64,000 nucleotides of DNA from Neolewinella agarilytica (GCF_900110645.1 NZ_FOFB01000003.1:186001-250000), one strand, 5' to 3'. Counted from the first letter of the stretch, positions 27,375 through 36,887 are shown. Notes: generated from the sequence alone by a model not told the origin. Program-made: numbers and translations.

Positions 27375-28285
27375 AATTTCTCTTACGCCTTGCTCTTTTG
27401 TTCGCCTTACCGGCAGGACTGTTGCTGAACACGGCAGCAGTGGATTTCAGCGGAGGGGAATACCTTGCTCCTTTGACCTCCACGGCACCTGCGTCCGCGC
27501 CTGCTCCCTCAGCATTTCATCCGCCGATGGCTCTGCCCGCTGATGTGTGTGAAACGGAAAACAACGTCTTTCAGGCAGGCGAAAAAATCGTTTACAAACT
27601 TTACTACAATTGGAACTTCGTTTGGCTCGCCGCCGGTGAAGTCACCTTTCTCGTACACGATCTGCCGAACCAATATCACGTGATGGTGAGGGGACGCACT
27701 TATGAAAGCTACGAGTGGTTTTACAGCGTTCGGGATAACTACGAAAGCTACCTCGACAAAAAAACGCTCTTGCCCAAAATTCACATTAAGGACATTCAGG
27801 AAGGCGGCTACACCCGCTATGACCGGACGACTTTTTACCAGGACAAAGGCCGGGCCGTCAGTGCCCGCGGTAAAACCCGTGATGATCTCAAAGAAAAAGA
27901 AATTCCCCTGGAAGAATGTATGCACGATCTGATTTCAATCGTCTACTACGCCCGGAATCTTGACTATGAAGAGATGACGGTTGACCAGAAAATCCCCATT
28001 AAAATTCTGATGGACCAGGAAATCTATCCGCTCTCTCTAAAGTATCTCGGCCCGGAAGAAGATACCAAAGTAAAGGGTGTTGGTCGCTTCAGGACGCAGA
28101 AATTCAGCCCGCAGCTCATCGCCGGAGACGTGTTTAAAGAAGGGGATGAAATGAAAATTTACGTGACCGACGACGAGAATAAAATTCCCGTCCTGATCGA
28201 ATCTCCGGTAAGCGTTGGCAGCGTTAAGGCGGTGCTGAAGAGCTATAAGGGGCTGAAGTATCCGATGACGGCGCAGGTGGAGTAG
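27371..28285 (+). CDS. DUF3108 domain protein
   Basis: 304 residues overlapping the preceding stop by four bases (ATGA). A signal peptide covers about residues 1-22. A low-complexity Ala/Pro/Ser linker at about 36-52 contains a copy of the dispersed DNA motif. The DUF3108 domain follows from about 60: FQAGEKIVYKLYYNWNFVWLAAGEVTF, RTYESYEWFYSVRDNYESYLDKKTLLP, GVGRFRTQKF. Family members are periplasmic or outer-membrane-facing beta-rich proteins of unknown role. Pairing with a membrane flippase-like protein suggests an envelope lipid task, by inference only. Confidence 0.85.
   Translation: MKFLLRLALLFALPAGLLLNTAAVDFSGGEYLAPLTSTAPASAPAPSAFHPPMALPADVCETENNVFQAGEKIVYKLYYNWNFVWLAAGEVTFLVHDLPNQYHVMVRGRTYESYEWFYSVRDNYESYLDKKTLLPKIHIKDIQEGGYTRYDRTTFYQDKGRAVSARGKTRDDLKEKEIPLEECMHDLISIVYYARNLDYEEMTVDQKIPIKILMDQEIYPLSLKYLGPEEDTKVKGVGRFRTQKFSPQLIAGDVFKEGDEMKIYVTDDENKIPVLIESPVSVGSVKAVLKSYKGLKYPMTAQVE
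27484..27501 (+). repeat. Dispersed TGCACCTGCG motif, in the DUF3108 gene
   Basis: GGCACCTGCGTCCGCGCC, read as APASAP in the N-terminal linker. The protein reading is the same as at 12671. Confidence 0.6.
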
Positions 28286-28426
28286 TCTGTTGGTTCGTTG
28301 GTCTTTTGGGCTACTGCACTTTGGAGGTGTTACAGAAATAGCCCCGAGAGATTCTTTTGGCTACCTGAAGATACTGCTCGTCGAGTATTAGAGCTCTTCT
28401 TTCGGAGCTTCCCTTAACTTACGGAT

Positions 28427-29062
28427 ATGAAAAAGTTATCAACAACCCTGATTGCCGTTGTCATTGCCTTCCTGTTGGGCATGGCCGCCTTCTGGGGTTT
28501 TAGCCGGGATCGTAGTCCGGAACTGAGCACGGAGGAGCAATCTACCATCCTGCTGCAGCAAGTCCGTAAGGTGATGAAGCTGGTGACGGTAGAAGGCGAT
28601 ATTGCGGAGATTTTCGACTCGAAGCAAACCAAAACTTACACCCTCTACCTGCCGCTGCCTACGCCGATTGCCTTCGTGAAGGAAGCGGCCGTAGAGGTAA
28701 GCGGGAAGGTGCTGGTGGGCTATGACCTGGAAGAAGTCCGGCTGGACATCGATGAGGAAAGCCGGACCCTGCGCATCAGCAATTTGCCGGAGCCTGAGGT
28801 GCTGGCCATTGACCACCAAGTCAAGTTCAAGCACGTGAAGGAAAGCTGGTGGAATGTCTTCTCCTCCGACGATTACAGTAAACTCAACGAGCGGGCCAAA
28901 GCCCGCCTGCATGACAAAGCCCTGGAAAGCCACCTGGTGGAAGAAGCCCGGCAGCAGGGTAACGGCCTGATCGAGACGATTGAGCTGCTGGCGAAAGCCT
29001 CCGGCTTTACGGTGGAAGTGGAGGGGAGAGAGAAGGAGAGAATTGTTGAAGGAGAGAATTGA
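28427..29062 (+). CDS. DUF4230 domain protein
   Basis: 211 residues. One N-terminal membrane helix (LIAVVIAFLLGMAAFWGF) is followed by the DUF4230 domain: KLVTVEGDIAEIFDSKQ, then EVSGKVLVGYDLEEVRLDIDEESRTLRISNLPEPEVLAIDHQVKF, then a C-terminal amphipathic helix (EEARQQGNGLIETIELLAKASGF). Length and order are typical. Function unknown. It is separated from the DUF3108 gene by 141 bp, so co-transcription is uncertain. Confidence 0.85.
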   Translation: MKKLSTTLIAVVIAFLLGMAAFWGFSRDRSPELSTEEQSTILLQQVRKVMKLVTVEGDIAEIFDSKQTKTYTLYLPLPTPIAFVKEAAVEVSGKVLVGYDLEEVRLDIDEESRTLRISNLPEPEVLAIDHQVKFKHVKESWWNVFSSDDYSKLNERAKARLHDKALESHLVEEARQQGNGLIETIELLAKASGFTVEVEGREKERIVEGEN

Positions 29063-29085
29063 TGAGGGAGGGGCAAACATTCCCG

Positions 29086-29108
29086 CATTCTCTCATTCCC
29101 CATTCCCT
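29086..29108 (+). repeat. CATTCTCTCATTCC-type intergenic repeat
   Basis: CATTCTCTCATTCC followed by CCATTCCCT. Nearly the same words occur at 21903-21926. Both copies sit at or just beyond the 3' end of a minus-strand gene (dnaB here, the M16 peptidase there). Confidence 0.5.
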
Positions 29109-30648
29109 AAAAAGGAATATCCTCATCCGTATTCATCTTGGACGGGATGGTCGTTGAGCCGTAAGCTGGTCCTGACTGGCTGGAGATCGCATCGTCTGGC
29201 AGCAGGTTAAAGTCCGGATCATCGAGGTCACTGAATTTAGCGAAGTCATTCTGGAAGGCCAGGCGAATATCTTTTGCTTCACCATGACGGTTTTTACCCA
29301 CAATGACGGTAGCGGTGCCCTTCAGGGAGTTGCCCTGCTCGTCCTCTTCGATTCCGTAGTATTCGGGGCGGTAGAGGAACATAACCATGTCGGCATCCTG
29401 CTCGATCGACCCCGACTCCCTCAAGTCACTCAACTGCGGTCGCTTATCCCCACCCCGCGTCTCTACTGCACGCGATAGCTGTGAGAGGGCGATGACGGGC
29501 ACCTCCAGTTCTTTGGCTAAGCCCTTCAGCGCCCGGCTGATACCGGAGACTTCCTGCTCCCGGTTCATCCCTTTGTTGGATTCTCCGGTGCCGGACATCA
29601 GCTGCAGGTAATCGATGATGACCATCGAAATGTCTTTTTCCAGTTTGAGGCGACGGCATTTGGCGCGTAGCTCGAAAACGTTGATGCCGGCTGTATCGTC
29701 GATGTAGATTGGTGCTTCGCCGATGCGGTTCATGGCATCTACGAGGCGCTCCCACTCGTCGTCGGTAAACTTACCGTTACGCATCTTCTGGCCGTTGACT
29801 TCGGCGTCCTGACTGAAAATACGGCCGGCCAGCTGGGCGGCACTCATCTCCAGACTGAAGAGCGCAACGCCCCTGCCGTATTCCGCCGCCGCGTTGCGGG
29901 CCAGGCTAAGCACGAAACTCGTCTTACCCATGGCCGGACGGGCGGCAATGATGATGAGGTCAGAAGGCTGCAGGCCGGAGGTTAATCGATCCAACTCGGT
30001 GAAGCCGGTGGGTACTCCCGTCAGACCATCCTCTTTGTCCCGCAGCATAGTGAGCTGCTCCAGCAGCTGGTTGGCCAGGGAGCCCATATCGGCCACCTGC
30101 TTGCCCATGTTTTTTTCGGTGATCTCGAAGACGAAGTTGCCGGCTTTGTCCAGCAGGTCCAGCACATCTGTACTGTCTTCGTAGGCTTCTTTGATGACCT
30201 CCGTGCTGGTACGGATGAGTTCGCGCTGGATGAATTTCTCCGTCACGATCCGCGCGTGGTACTCGATGTTGGCGGAGCTGGTTACCTTACTCGTCAATTG
30301 GGCCAGATAGGCCGCGCCACCGATAACTTCCAGCTCTTCGGCCTTCTTCAAATCTTCCATCACCATCAAAAGGTCAATGGGCTGGCTGCGCTCAAACAGA
30401 CGGCGCATGCTACGATAGATGGCCTGGTGAGCGGGCTTGTAGAAAGACTCCGGAGCGAGGATGTCGAGCACCTTCGTCATAGCTTCTTTCTCAATGAGAA
30501 TAGCACTCAGGATGGCCTCCTCCAGATCGGGAGCCTGGGGTGGGAGTTTGCTGTATTCAGGGAGGTTCGCTTCCCGAAGGCGCGAGCGGTTGGAATACGC
30601 GGGTCCGGAAGCATTGTCTCGCCGGTCTTGGATTTTGTTCTTGGCCAT
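29107..30648 (-). CDS. dnaB: Replicative DNA helicase DnaB
   Basis: 513 residues, full length. The N-terminal DnaB domain starts at about 33 (PPQAPDLEEAILSAILIEKEA). The RecA-like ATPase has Walker A AARPAMGKTSFVLSLA at about 230, Walker B MVIIDYLQLMSG, and SQLSRAVETRGGDKRPQLSDLRESGSIEQDAD with the arginine finger region. No intein is present. The hexamer unwinds DNA at replication forks, loaded at oriC and bound by DnaG primase. The Asp/Ser-rich C-terminal tail (SKMNTDEDIPF) ends in an acidic-hydrophobic DIPF. Confidence 0.97.
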   Translation of the reverse strand: MAKNKIQDRRDNASGPAYSNRSRLREANLPEYSKLPPQAPDLEEAILSAILIEKEAMTKVLDILAPESFYKPAHQAIYRSMRRLFERSQPIDLLMVMEDLKKAEELEVIGGAAYLAQLTSKVTSSANIEYHARIVTEKFIQRELIRTSTEVIKEAYEDSTDVLDLLDKAGNFVFEITEKNMGKQVADMGSLANQLLEQLTMLRDKEDGLTGVPTGFTELDRLTSGLQPSDLIIIAARPAMGKTSFVLSLARNAAAEYGRGVALFSLEMSAAQLAGRIFSQDAEVNGQKMRNGKFTDDEWERLVDAMNRIGEAPIYIDDTAGINVFELRAKCRRLKLEKDISMVIIDYLQLMSGTGESNKGMNREQEVSGISRALKGLAKELEVPVIALSQLSRAVETRGGDKRPQLSDLRESGSIEQDADMVMFLYRPEYYGIEEDEQGNSLKGTATVIVGKNRHGEAKDIRLAFQNDFAKFSDLDDPDFNLLPDDAISSQSGPAYGSTTIPSKMNTDEDIPF

Positions 30649-31036
30649 GTCTGTTTACAAAGGTAAGGAGAGGTGAGTTGCCAAAGCGGAAAAGTTCCTA
30701 CAAAAAGTGGTGGAAAAAGGGCTGGAAAACGATGTGGAAAGCGGTGGAGAAGACTGTTAGGAACGGTGGAAAAGGGTGAAATTTGCTGTATTGATGGAGA
30801 TTATGGGATGAAGGGTACTTTAGAAGAGTTCGCACCAGACTCTTCCGACCGCCTCGGACGGGCGCTACGCGCCGTCTTCGAGCGTTCCGACGAGCGGGTG
30901 CTATCAGTCCCCGTTCATCGGAACAGTAAATCTTCGGCGGGCGGTAGCCCGACAAGAAGATTTTTGGTCGGATGAATCTGGGACGCGACCGAAGTAGAAT
31001 TCAGGAGTAATCGATATTGGTATGACAAACGAGTAC
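30649..31036. other. Gap upstream of dnaB with iterated GGAAA words and a hairpin
   Basis: Between about 30685 and 30775 six related G(T/C)GGAAA or GTGGAGA words recur in one direction, with a GTTCCTA...TAGGAAC inverted pair around them. At 30928-30963 AAATCTTC pairs with GAAGATTT around an inner GGGC/GCCC stem, followed by TT; this may end transcription after the CotH gene. No gene is evident. Confidence 0.5.
30658..30665 (-). promoter_or_regulatory. Putative -7 box of dnaB
   Basis: TACCTTTG on the minus strand, ending nine bases before the dnaB ATG. A CTTTGG word 16 bases further up could be the -33 element. The predicted leader would be only a few bases. Confidence 0.5.
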
Positions 31037-33346
31037 TTACCCCACCCGTGACCGAACCACCACAATCAGCAACAACACCCCAACCCCGATCCCGATCCGC
31101 AGCCAGTAGTCCTGTTGGGTAACGACGGCGGTTTGCAGATAGTCGGGGTTGGCGGCGCAAGGGGTTCCGCTGCCGGACTGGGTGGCCCAGTGGCGGATAT
31201 CGGTATTATCAAGTCCGGGTAAAACGAGAGCGTGCACGAAGGAAGTGTCAGGATCCGCAATAGTGTAGGTTACCTGATTAACGTAGCCGCCGAGGGGGCC
31301 GTAGAGGCCAAGGGTTTCTCCGTCTTTATCGAGGCCGAAACCAAGACCACCAACGACCATGTGGGCGGCAGGGTAGGCCCGCCGGAAGTCGGCTTCTTTT
31401 TCGCAGATGACGAGGTAATCATTTGGGCCGATGGTGACATTGGGTAAGCGGGTGGTGTGGTGGCCGTCGGAAATTTGCCAGCCGAGCAGCTCGACGCTTT
31501 CGGTGGAGCGGTTGTAAAGCTCCAGCCAGTCGCCGCCGGCTTTGCCGCGCGGGCGGATTTCGTTGATTATCACAACGTCAGCCAGTGGGTGGGTGAAGGG
31601 CTCAAAGATGGCTTTGACCTCCCGGTCATTGCCCAGTGAGAGTTCGCTACTCGGGGTTTTGGCGGAGAGGCCCTCCCATTCGACGAAGCGGAAGCCAGGG
31701 TGGGCGACGGCGCGCAGGTGCAGGGGGAAGTTCTCAAAATAGCGGCCACGGAAGCTTTCCTCGTCAACGGTGATGTTGTGGTTTAAGGTTACGTAGCCCC
31801 CGGCGGTAGCTATGATGCTTACCTCCCGGTCAGCGCCCCCTGCGAAGAAGGTGCGCAGTTGCTCGCGCAGGTGAGCGGGGCGCTCCCGGGCGAAGGTGCG
31901 TAGTCGCTCGAAGTGAATGTCCCAGTTCTTCGACTTTCCTTTCCAGCGTTGCAGCTGCCGGGGCATATCGTAGGCCAGGCCGGCGTGCCGCCGCTCAATG
32001 GCGGCCAGCACCACCTCCGCCCGGAAGTCCGTCGCTAAATAGTCCAGGCTCCGGTTGACGAAGCCCCGGCGGTAGCCGGGGTTAGCCAGTAACCGTCGTT
32101 GCAGCAAGGTAGACCAGGGCGGGTTGGGCCAGCTCGGCCCGTTGGCTTCCGTGTAGAAGGCCAGGCTGTTGTTCTCGTACGCCGTAGGATCGTGGAGGCC
32201 GAAACCCTGGTCTACGTCGTATAAAATCCAGCGCCAGCGGCTCTCGGGGTCACTTCGGTCGCGCCAGAAGCGGATGTTGCCGCCTGCATCCCGGTTGTCA
32301 AAATAAGTCTGGGCGATCTGTAAGCGCTGGTAGTTGTCTACGTCCATCCACTCCTGAATGCGGCGGTAGTTAGCCGGCTTGCTTAGGTCATTGTTTTCGA
32401 TGAAGCGGACCAGTTTGCGGTAGTTACCCAGCTGGCCATGCTTAACGGTTTCCTGATGTTCTAGGAGGTCAATCTTGTCTTTATCTGCAATCTCATGCCG
32501 GTCGGCAATGAACTGCGGGTTGATTTTCTCCCGCAGGTGATAGATGCCCCAGTATTTTCCGTTGAGGTAGACCTGGACGGGCCGGCCGGCCTGGTGGTCG
32601 AGGTCCCAGCTTTCGTCTTTCAATAAGCCCGTCAGCAGCGCATCGCGAACGTAAGAGCGGCCCCAGTCGGAGCCACCGTTGCGGGCTACCAGAAACTGGA
32701 AGGACTTGCCGGATGCGCCCTCAAAAATGTCGTGTTTAATTCGCTTTTGGCCGTATTTTTTTCGGGCGGAGAGGGAAAAGGACTTTTGCGGATGCAGGCG
32801 GCTCATGCCGCCGAACATCCGGAAGCCGACGGTGGAAGAATGGACGAGCGCTCCGTCGGCCTCGAAGAGATCGAAGTGAGCGGGGTGCTCCCGCTTCGTC
32901 CACCAGTTCGCACCGGGTTGCTTCCAGTGGCCGGGGTCGGCCCCGGGGCCGGCCCTGAACCAGCCATTGGTGCCATTGAAGAGTCGCCAGTCGTCGATGG
33001 CGATGCTCAGGGTCATAAGCCGGGTGTCAGGCTCGGCGATGAAATAGGTTGCACCATGAATGAAGCCATCCACCTTGCCCGCAGGCGTGAAAGCTGCGTA
33101 ACGAACGACGGTGGTTTGGGTAAGCCTGAAAGCGCCATCTGCGATGGGCGAAGCCGCCGTGGGCGTACTCCCATTGAGTGTATACCTAACGCCCACCGGG
33201 AGGGAAACATCGATGGGCGAAGCATAAAAGCCTGCCGTGGGGTGACACTGCTCTTGCATCCCTTCCATTGCACCCGCGCCCGCGCCCGGAAAAACGAGCA
33301 GCAGGAAGCAAAATAAGTATTTGGAGAAGTGGTATCGTAGGGACAA
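31037..33346 (-). CDS. CotH-kinase-family surface protein with lamin-tail domain and C-terminal membrane anchor
   Basis: 769 residues. A signal peptide covers about residues 1-26. A chitobiase/FN3-like segment lies at about 35-105 (FYASPIDVSLPVGVRYTLNGSTPTA). The CotH domain at about 150-480 shows FRMFGGMSRLHPQKSFSLSARKKYG, GRPVQVYLNGKYWGIYHLREKIN and RWILYDVDQGFGL. A lamin-tail domain at about 625-720 shows VIINEIRPRGKAGGDWLELYNRST and LPNVTIGPNDYLVICEK. The extreme C-terminus (YWLRIGIGVGVLLLIVVVRSRVG) is a single membrane helix with a basic end, unusual where a T9SS domain might be expected. CotH proteins are atypical kinases of secreted proteins; activity here is inference. Confidence 0.9.
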   Translation of the reverse strand: MSLRYHFSKYLFCFLLLVFPGAGAGAMEGMQEQCHPTAGFYASPIDVSLPVGVRYTLNGSTPTAASPIADGAFRLTQTTVVRYAAFTPAGKVDGFIHGATYFIAEPDTRLMTLSIAIDDWRLFNGTNGWFRAGPGADPGHWKQPGANWWTKREHPAHFDLFEADGALVHSSTVGFRMFGGMSRLHPQKSFSLSARKKYGQKRIKHDIFEGASGKSFQFLVARNGGSDWGRSYVRDALLTGLLKDESWDLDHQAGRPVQVYLNGKYWGIYHLREKINPQFIADRHEIADKDKIDLLEHQETVKHGQLGNYRKLVRFIENNDLSKPANYRRIQEWMDVDNYQRLQIAQTYFDNRDAGGNIRFWRDRSDPESRWRWILYDVDQGFGLHDPTAYENNSLAFYTEANGPSWPNPPWSTLLQRRLLANPGYRRGFVNRSLDYLATDFRAEVVLAAIERRHAGLAYDMPRQLQRWKGKSKNWDIHFERLRTFARERPAHLREQLRTFFAGGADREVSIIATAGGYVTLNHNITVDEESFRGRYFENFPLHLRAVAHPGFRFVEWEGLSAKTPSSELSLGNDREVKAIFEPFTHPLADVVIINEIRPRGKAGGDWLELYNRSTESVELLGWQISDGHHTTRLPNVTIGPNDYLVICEKEADFRRAYPAAHMVVGGLGFGLDKDGETLGLYGPLGGYVNQVTYTIADPDTSFVHALVLPGLDNTDIRHWATQSGSGTPCAANPDYLQTAVVTQQDYWLRIGIGVGVLLLIVVVRSRVG

Positions 33347-33445
33347 GGGGAAGGAATCTCAGGCCTGAAAAACGCCGTAGCAACAGTAAGGTAACGATGC
33401 CCGCTGACTTTTCTATCTTTAGCGCCGTAAGTCCAACTACAACAT

Positions 33446-34324
33446 ATGCGCCACGCCCTCGAAAACCATCGCCTGAGCATCTCCATCAACGAAATCGGAG
33501 CCGAACTCGCCAGTATTGTAAACCTTGATTCGGGGCGGGAATACGTTTGGCAGGCTGACCCCGATGTGTGGGGCAGCAGCGCACCGGTTCTTTTCCCGAT
33601 TATTGGCATGCTGGCTGATGGGAAGACGATGATCGACGGGCAGGAATACCGCATCCCGAAGCACGGTATGGTGCGTAATAACCCCAACCTGGAGCTGTTT
33701 TATCACTCGGAAGACCGGCTGACTTTCCGGCTCTGCTACAGTGAAGAAACGCTGAAGCTGTATCCTTATAAGTTTGACTTTCGCATCACCTACCGGCTGC
33801 GTAACGAACACATCATCGTCTATCATGAGGTCATGAATGTGGACGACAAGCCCATGTTTTTTAATCTCGGTGCGCACCCCGCTTTTCGTGTCCCTTTTAT
33901 TGATGGAGAAGACTACAGCGATTACTTTTTGCGCTTTGAGCACAAAGAAGCCGCTGGTCGTTATTCCGTTTTGCCCAACGGGACGGTTGGTGATGTTACC
34001 CGGCCAGTGCCCTGGCAAGACGGAAATATTCTGCCCCTTACGCACGAGCTTTTTGCTAAAGACGCGCTCGTCTTTAAAGATCTTAGCTCCCGTAGCATTA
34101 CGCTGGAGAGTAAGATTACCGGCCCGGTCCTGAAAATGGACTACGCCGGCTGGACCCACCTGGGCATCTGGGCCAAGCCGAACGGAGATTTCGTCTGCAT
34201 TGAACCCTGGATCGGACTGGCGGATACGCCGGCAACCGGGGGGCAGTTTATGAACAAAGAAGGGCTCATAGAACTGGAGCCGGGGCAGACCTATGAGATG
34301 AGTTATGATATTAAGGTTTTGTAG
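33446..34324 (+). CDS. Aldose 1-epimerase-family protein (LacX-like)
   Basis: 292 residues with the galactose-mutarotase-like beta fold. RIPKHGMVRN carries the first conserved His, FFNLGAHPAFRVP the second (catalytic His-Pro), and VCIEPWIGLADT the catalytic Glu. It resembles the LacX/YeaD-like branch rather than canonical GalM. It likely interconverts anomers of a hexose or hexose phosphate in the cytoplasm. A TATCTTTA word at 33414-33421 may be its -7 box. Confidence 0.85.
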   Translation: MRHALENHRLSISINEIGAELASIVNLDSGREYVWQADPDVWGSSAPVLFPIIGMLADGKTMIDGQEYRIPKHGMVRNNPNLELFYHSEDRLTFRLCYSEETLKLYPYKFDFRITYRLRNEHIIVYHEVMNVDDKPMFFNLGAHPAFRVPFIDGEDYSDYFLRFEHKEAAGRYSVLPNGTVGDVTRPVPWQDGNILPLTHELFAKDALVFKDLSSRSITLESKITGPVLKMDYAGWTHLGIWAKPNGDFVCIEPWIGLADTPATGGQFMNKEGLIELEPGQTYEMSYDIKVL

Positions 34325-34398
34325 AAACCCCAAATCGGTGGTCTGCTACCCAAGTCCGGCGAACGTCCTCCGCTATCGTTACAAGCCGGTCGACGGCT

Positions 34399-34434
34399 AA
34401 AAAAGCCAGTACCCAAAACATTTGGATACTGGCT
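34399..34434 (-). terminator. Rho-independent terminator of rny
   Basis: On the minus strand AGCCAGTATCC pairs with GGGTACTGGCT (one mismatch) around a short A/T-rich loop, followed by a T-run, 65 bp after the rny stop. Confidence 0.8.
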
Positions 34435-34498
34435 CTTTACCTTATTCTACTTTCCTTTCAGGGGAAATTCTGCTTCGCCCGGCGGACGACCTTATGCA

Positions 34499-36178
34499 CT
34501 ACCGCGCAAAAGCCACCGCCCGCTTCTCCCGGATAACCATCACTTTGATCTGGCCGGGGTACTGCATGGATTCCTGGATTTCCTGGCTGATCTTGAAGCT
34601 CAGTTCATCAGCGTGCTGATCGCTCACCTTGTCGGCTTCCACGATGACGCGAAGCTCCCGACCCGCCTGCATGGCGAAGGCGGAGGTGACGCCCTGATTC
34701 TTCTTAGCGATCGTTTCGAGCTCCTTGATGCGATTGATGTAACCGTCGAGGATTTCCCGGCGGGCACCCGGCCGGGCGCCACTGATGGCATCACAGGCCT
34801 GGACGATGGGCGAGATGATGTTGTTCATCTCAATCTCATCGTGGTGGGCGCCAACGGCATTTACCACAATAGGGTTTTCCTTCAGCTTTTCACAGAGAGC
34901 TTTGCCGTAAAGGGCGTGGCTCAGCTCGGTATCTTCTTCGGCTACTTTACCGATGTCATGCAGCAAGCCGGCGCGTTTGGCCAGTTTGATCTGCTTTTTG
35001 TTGAGGCCCATCTCTGCGGCCATGGTAGCACAAAGGTGTGCCGTCTCGATGGAGTGTTTGAGCAGGTTCTGTCCGTAGCTGCTCCGGAAGCGCATCCGGC
35101 CAACGTAGCGAACGAGTTCAGACGGTAAGCCGTGGATGTCGAGCTGAACGACGGTCTTCTGACCAATTTCCTGGATCTGCTGTTTGAGTTCTTTCTTTAC
35201 CTTATTGACCACTTCTTCTACCCGGGCAGGGTGGATGCGGCCGTCGCTGACGAGTCGCTTCAGGGAGAGGCGGGCAATTTCGCGGCGAATGGGGTCAAAG
35301 CTCGAGATCACGATGGTCTCCGGGGTGTCGTCAACGACCAGCTCAGCGCCGGTGGCAGATTCGATGGCGCGGATGTTACGTCCTTCGCGGCCAATGATCT
35401 GCCCCTTCACGTTGTCATTGTCCAGCGGGAAAACAGATACCGTATTCTCAATGGTCATTTCGGCACACATCCGCTGGATGGTGTTGATGACGACTTTGCG
35501 GGCATCCTTTGCGGCATCGGTTTTGGCCTCTTCGAGTAGCTCGCGCTTCAGGTTGAGGGCCTCGTTGGCTGTCTTGTTTTTTACTTCCTCCAGCAGGCGG
35601 GCCTTAGCATCGGCCTGACTGAGGCCAGCGATTTTTTCCAGTTCGCTGGTGAAGCGATCGTGCTGAGTATCCAGTTCCTCCTGCTTCTTGCGGGCCAGGG
35701 CCAGTTCCTGATCCAGCGTCTTGTTACGCTCGTTGAGCTTCTGCTCTTCTTGTACCAGCGCTTTCTGCTGCTTAGCGATTTCGGCGCGCTCCGCATTGAA
35801 GCCCGTGCGCTCTTCTTTCATGCTGGCGGCTTCCTCCTTAAGGGCCTGCCGCTTTTCTTTCAGCTCTACGAGCTCATCCGCTTTCTCTTGCTTGAATTCA
35901 TCTTTGAAGCGCTGGAATTTAGCCCGGCTCTCCTTAATTTTCTCCTGCTTAAAGGCTTCCTGCTTCTCTTTGAATTGGTTGAAGGTCTTCTCCGCTTTAA
36001 GCTTAGCCTCGCTAACGGTCTTTTCTGCGGTTAACTTAGCCTCCGCCAGAATTTTCTCGGCTTCCCGCTTATGCGACTCGTCCTGAACCGCACCTGCTTG
36101 TTTTTGCTTGCCACCAACTACAAAGTAGGTGCCAATGACACCGATTACCAGAGCGGCAACCGCGTATATAATATCCAT
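34499..36178 (-). CDS. rny: Ribonuclease Y
   Basis: 559 residues with the full RNase Y order. An N-terminal membrane helix ([19 protein letters not shown]) is followed by a long Lys/Glu/Ala coiled coil at about 35-225, a KH domain ([30 protein letters not shown]) and an HD domain with the metal motif HDIGK and HHDEIE downstream. It is a membrane-bound endoribonuclease that starts mRNA decay. The start ATG at 36178 gives the helix directly. It lies downstream of zapA in the same direction with a 97-bp gap. Confidence 0.96.
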   Translation of the reverse strand: MDIIYAVAALVIGVIGTYFVVGGKQKQAGAVQDESHKREAEKILAEAKLTAEKTVSEAKLKAEKTFNQFKEKQEAFKQEKIKESRAKFQRFKDEFKQEKADELVELKEKRQALKEEAASMKEERTGFNAERAEIAKQQKALVQEEQKLNERNKTLDQELALARKKQEELDTQHDRFTSELEKIAGLSQADAKARLLEEVKNKTANEALNLKRELLEEAKTDAAKDARKVVINTIQRMCAEMTIENTVSVFPLDNDNVKGQIIGREGRNIRAIESATGAELVVDDTPETIVISSFDPIRREIARLSLKRLVSDGRIHPARVEEVVNKVKKELKQQIQEIGQKTVVQLDIHGLPSELVRYVGRMRFRSSYGQNLLKHSIETAHLCATMAAEMGLNKKQIKLAKRAGLLHDIGKVAEEDTELSHALYGKALCEKLKENPIVVNAVGAHHDEIEMNNIISPIVQACDAISGARPGARREILDGYINRIKELETIAKKNQGVTSAFAMQAGRELRVIVEADKVSDQHADELSFKISQEIQESMQYPGQIKVMVIREKRAVAFAR

Positions 36179-36275
36179 TGTTTAACGATTATAATGAGTT
36201 AAAAAAGAACCCAAAAAAATCAACAAAAGATAAACTTGAACGGAGCATTCTATCAACCCGGAGGTTAAAGATTTA

Positions 36276-36578
36276 CTACAGCATACCTTCCACCAGCACG
36301 TTAAGTGCTTCCAGTCGTTTGGCGAGTTCGCCGCCCTGGGAGGTGTTGGCCATATTGCGGGCGCTACGAAGTTCGTCTGCGTAGGTCAGCAAGGTCATGA
36401 CCAGGCAGTCCTGTTTGTCACGGTCGCTGTACTTCACCTGGAAATCATTGAATCGATCATTGATTTCAGAGACGAGTACCCGCAGACCTTCCTCATCCCG
36501 GGCCGCAACGCGGAGAGGGTAGGGGCGGCCGGCGATGACCACGATGATGGGATTATTTTCCTGGCCTTGTTGTGCCAT
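36276..36578 (-). CDS. zapA: Cell division protein ZapA
   Basis: 100 residues, the normal length. ZapA features are PIIVVIAGRPYPLRVAARDEEGLRVLVSEINDRF at the N-terminus and a C-terminal coiled coil (LLTYADELRSARNMANTSQGGELAKRLEALN). It binds FtsZ filaments and promotes Z-ring bundling. Three bases separate it from the upstream coiled-coil gene, so the two are probably translated together. Confidence 0.88.
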   Translation of the reverse strand: MAQQGQENNPIIVVIAGRPYPLRVAARDEEGLRVLVSEINDRFNDFQVKYSDRDKQDCLVMTLLTYADELRSARNMANTSQGGELAKRLEALNVLVEGML

Positions 36579-36581
36579 AGT

Positions 36582-36887
36582 TTAGTTCCGTTGCAGCCAG
36601 TCGAGGCATCGATCAATTTCGCGAATGCAAAATTCGATAGTTGCCCGTTGATCATCGGTAGCGGAGACAGAAGGCCCGGAGCCTTCATTCGCCTCATCGG
36701 TGACCAGATGACTGCGTTCTAATTTATCCTTTAGCGAGCTCACGATACCAGTTTGGCGATCAAGCTCCCGCTTTAGTTGTTGATTTTCGGCTATTACCCG
36801 CTCATAGTCCGCCCGTTGGCGGTCTGCGGCGGCGCTAAGTTGCCGGAGTTTTATTTCAAGACCATCTAGTAAGGCTAGAGGTTCCAT
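36582..36887 (-). CDS. Small coiled-coil protein upstream of zapA
   Basis: 101 residues from the ATG at 36887 (MEPLALLDGLEIKLRQL). The frame is open further upstream, but the extra 56 residues are not coil-like and lie opposite a pseudogene remnant. Residues 8-60 are heptad-like (RADYERVIAENQQLKRELDRQTGIVSSLKDKLE). A C-terminal helix follows an Asp/Ser linker. Position and coil suggest a ZapB-like division partner of ZapA; no sequence family was recognised. Confidence 0.7.
   Translation of the reverse strand: MEPLALLDGLEIKLRQLSAAADRQRADYERVIAENQQLKRELDRQTGIVSSLKDKLERSHLVTDEANEGSGPSVSATDDQRATIEFCIREIDRCLDWLQRN

Noticed and set aside
30685-30775. DnaA-box cluster or replication origin near dnaB
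   Set aside because: The repeated words differ from TTATCCACA by more than one base and no AT-rich unwinding region is next to them.
36179-36275. 6S RNA between zapA and rny
   Set aside because: The gap is only 97 bp, too short, and no suitable long hairpin is visible.
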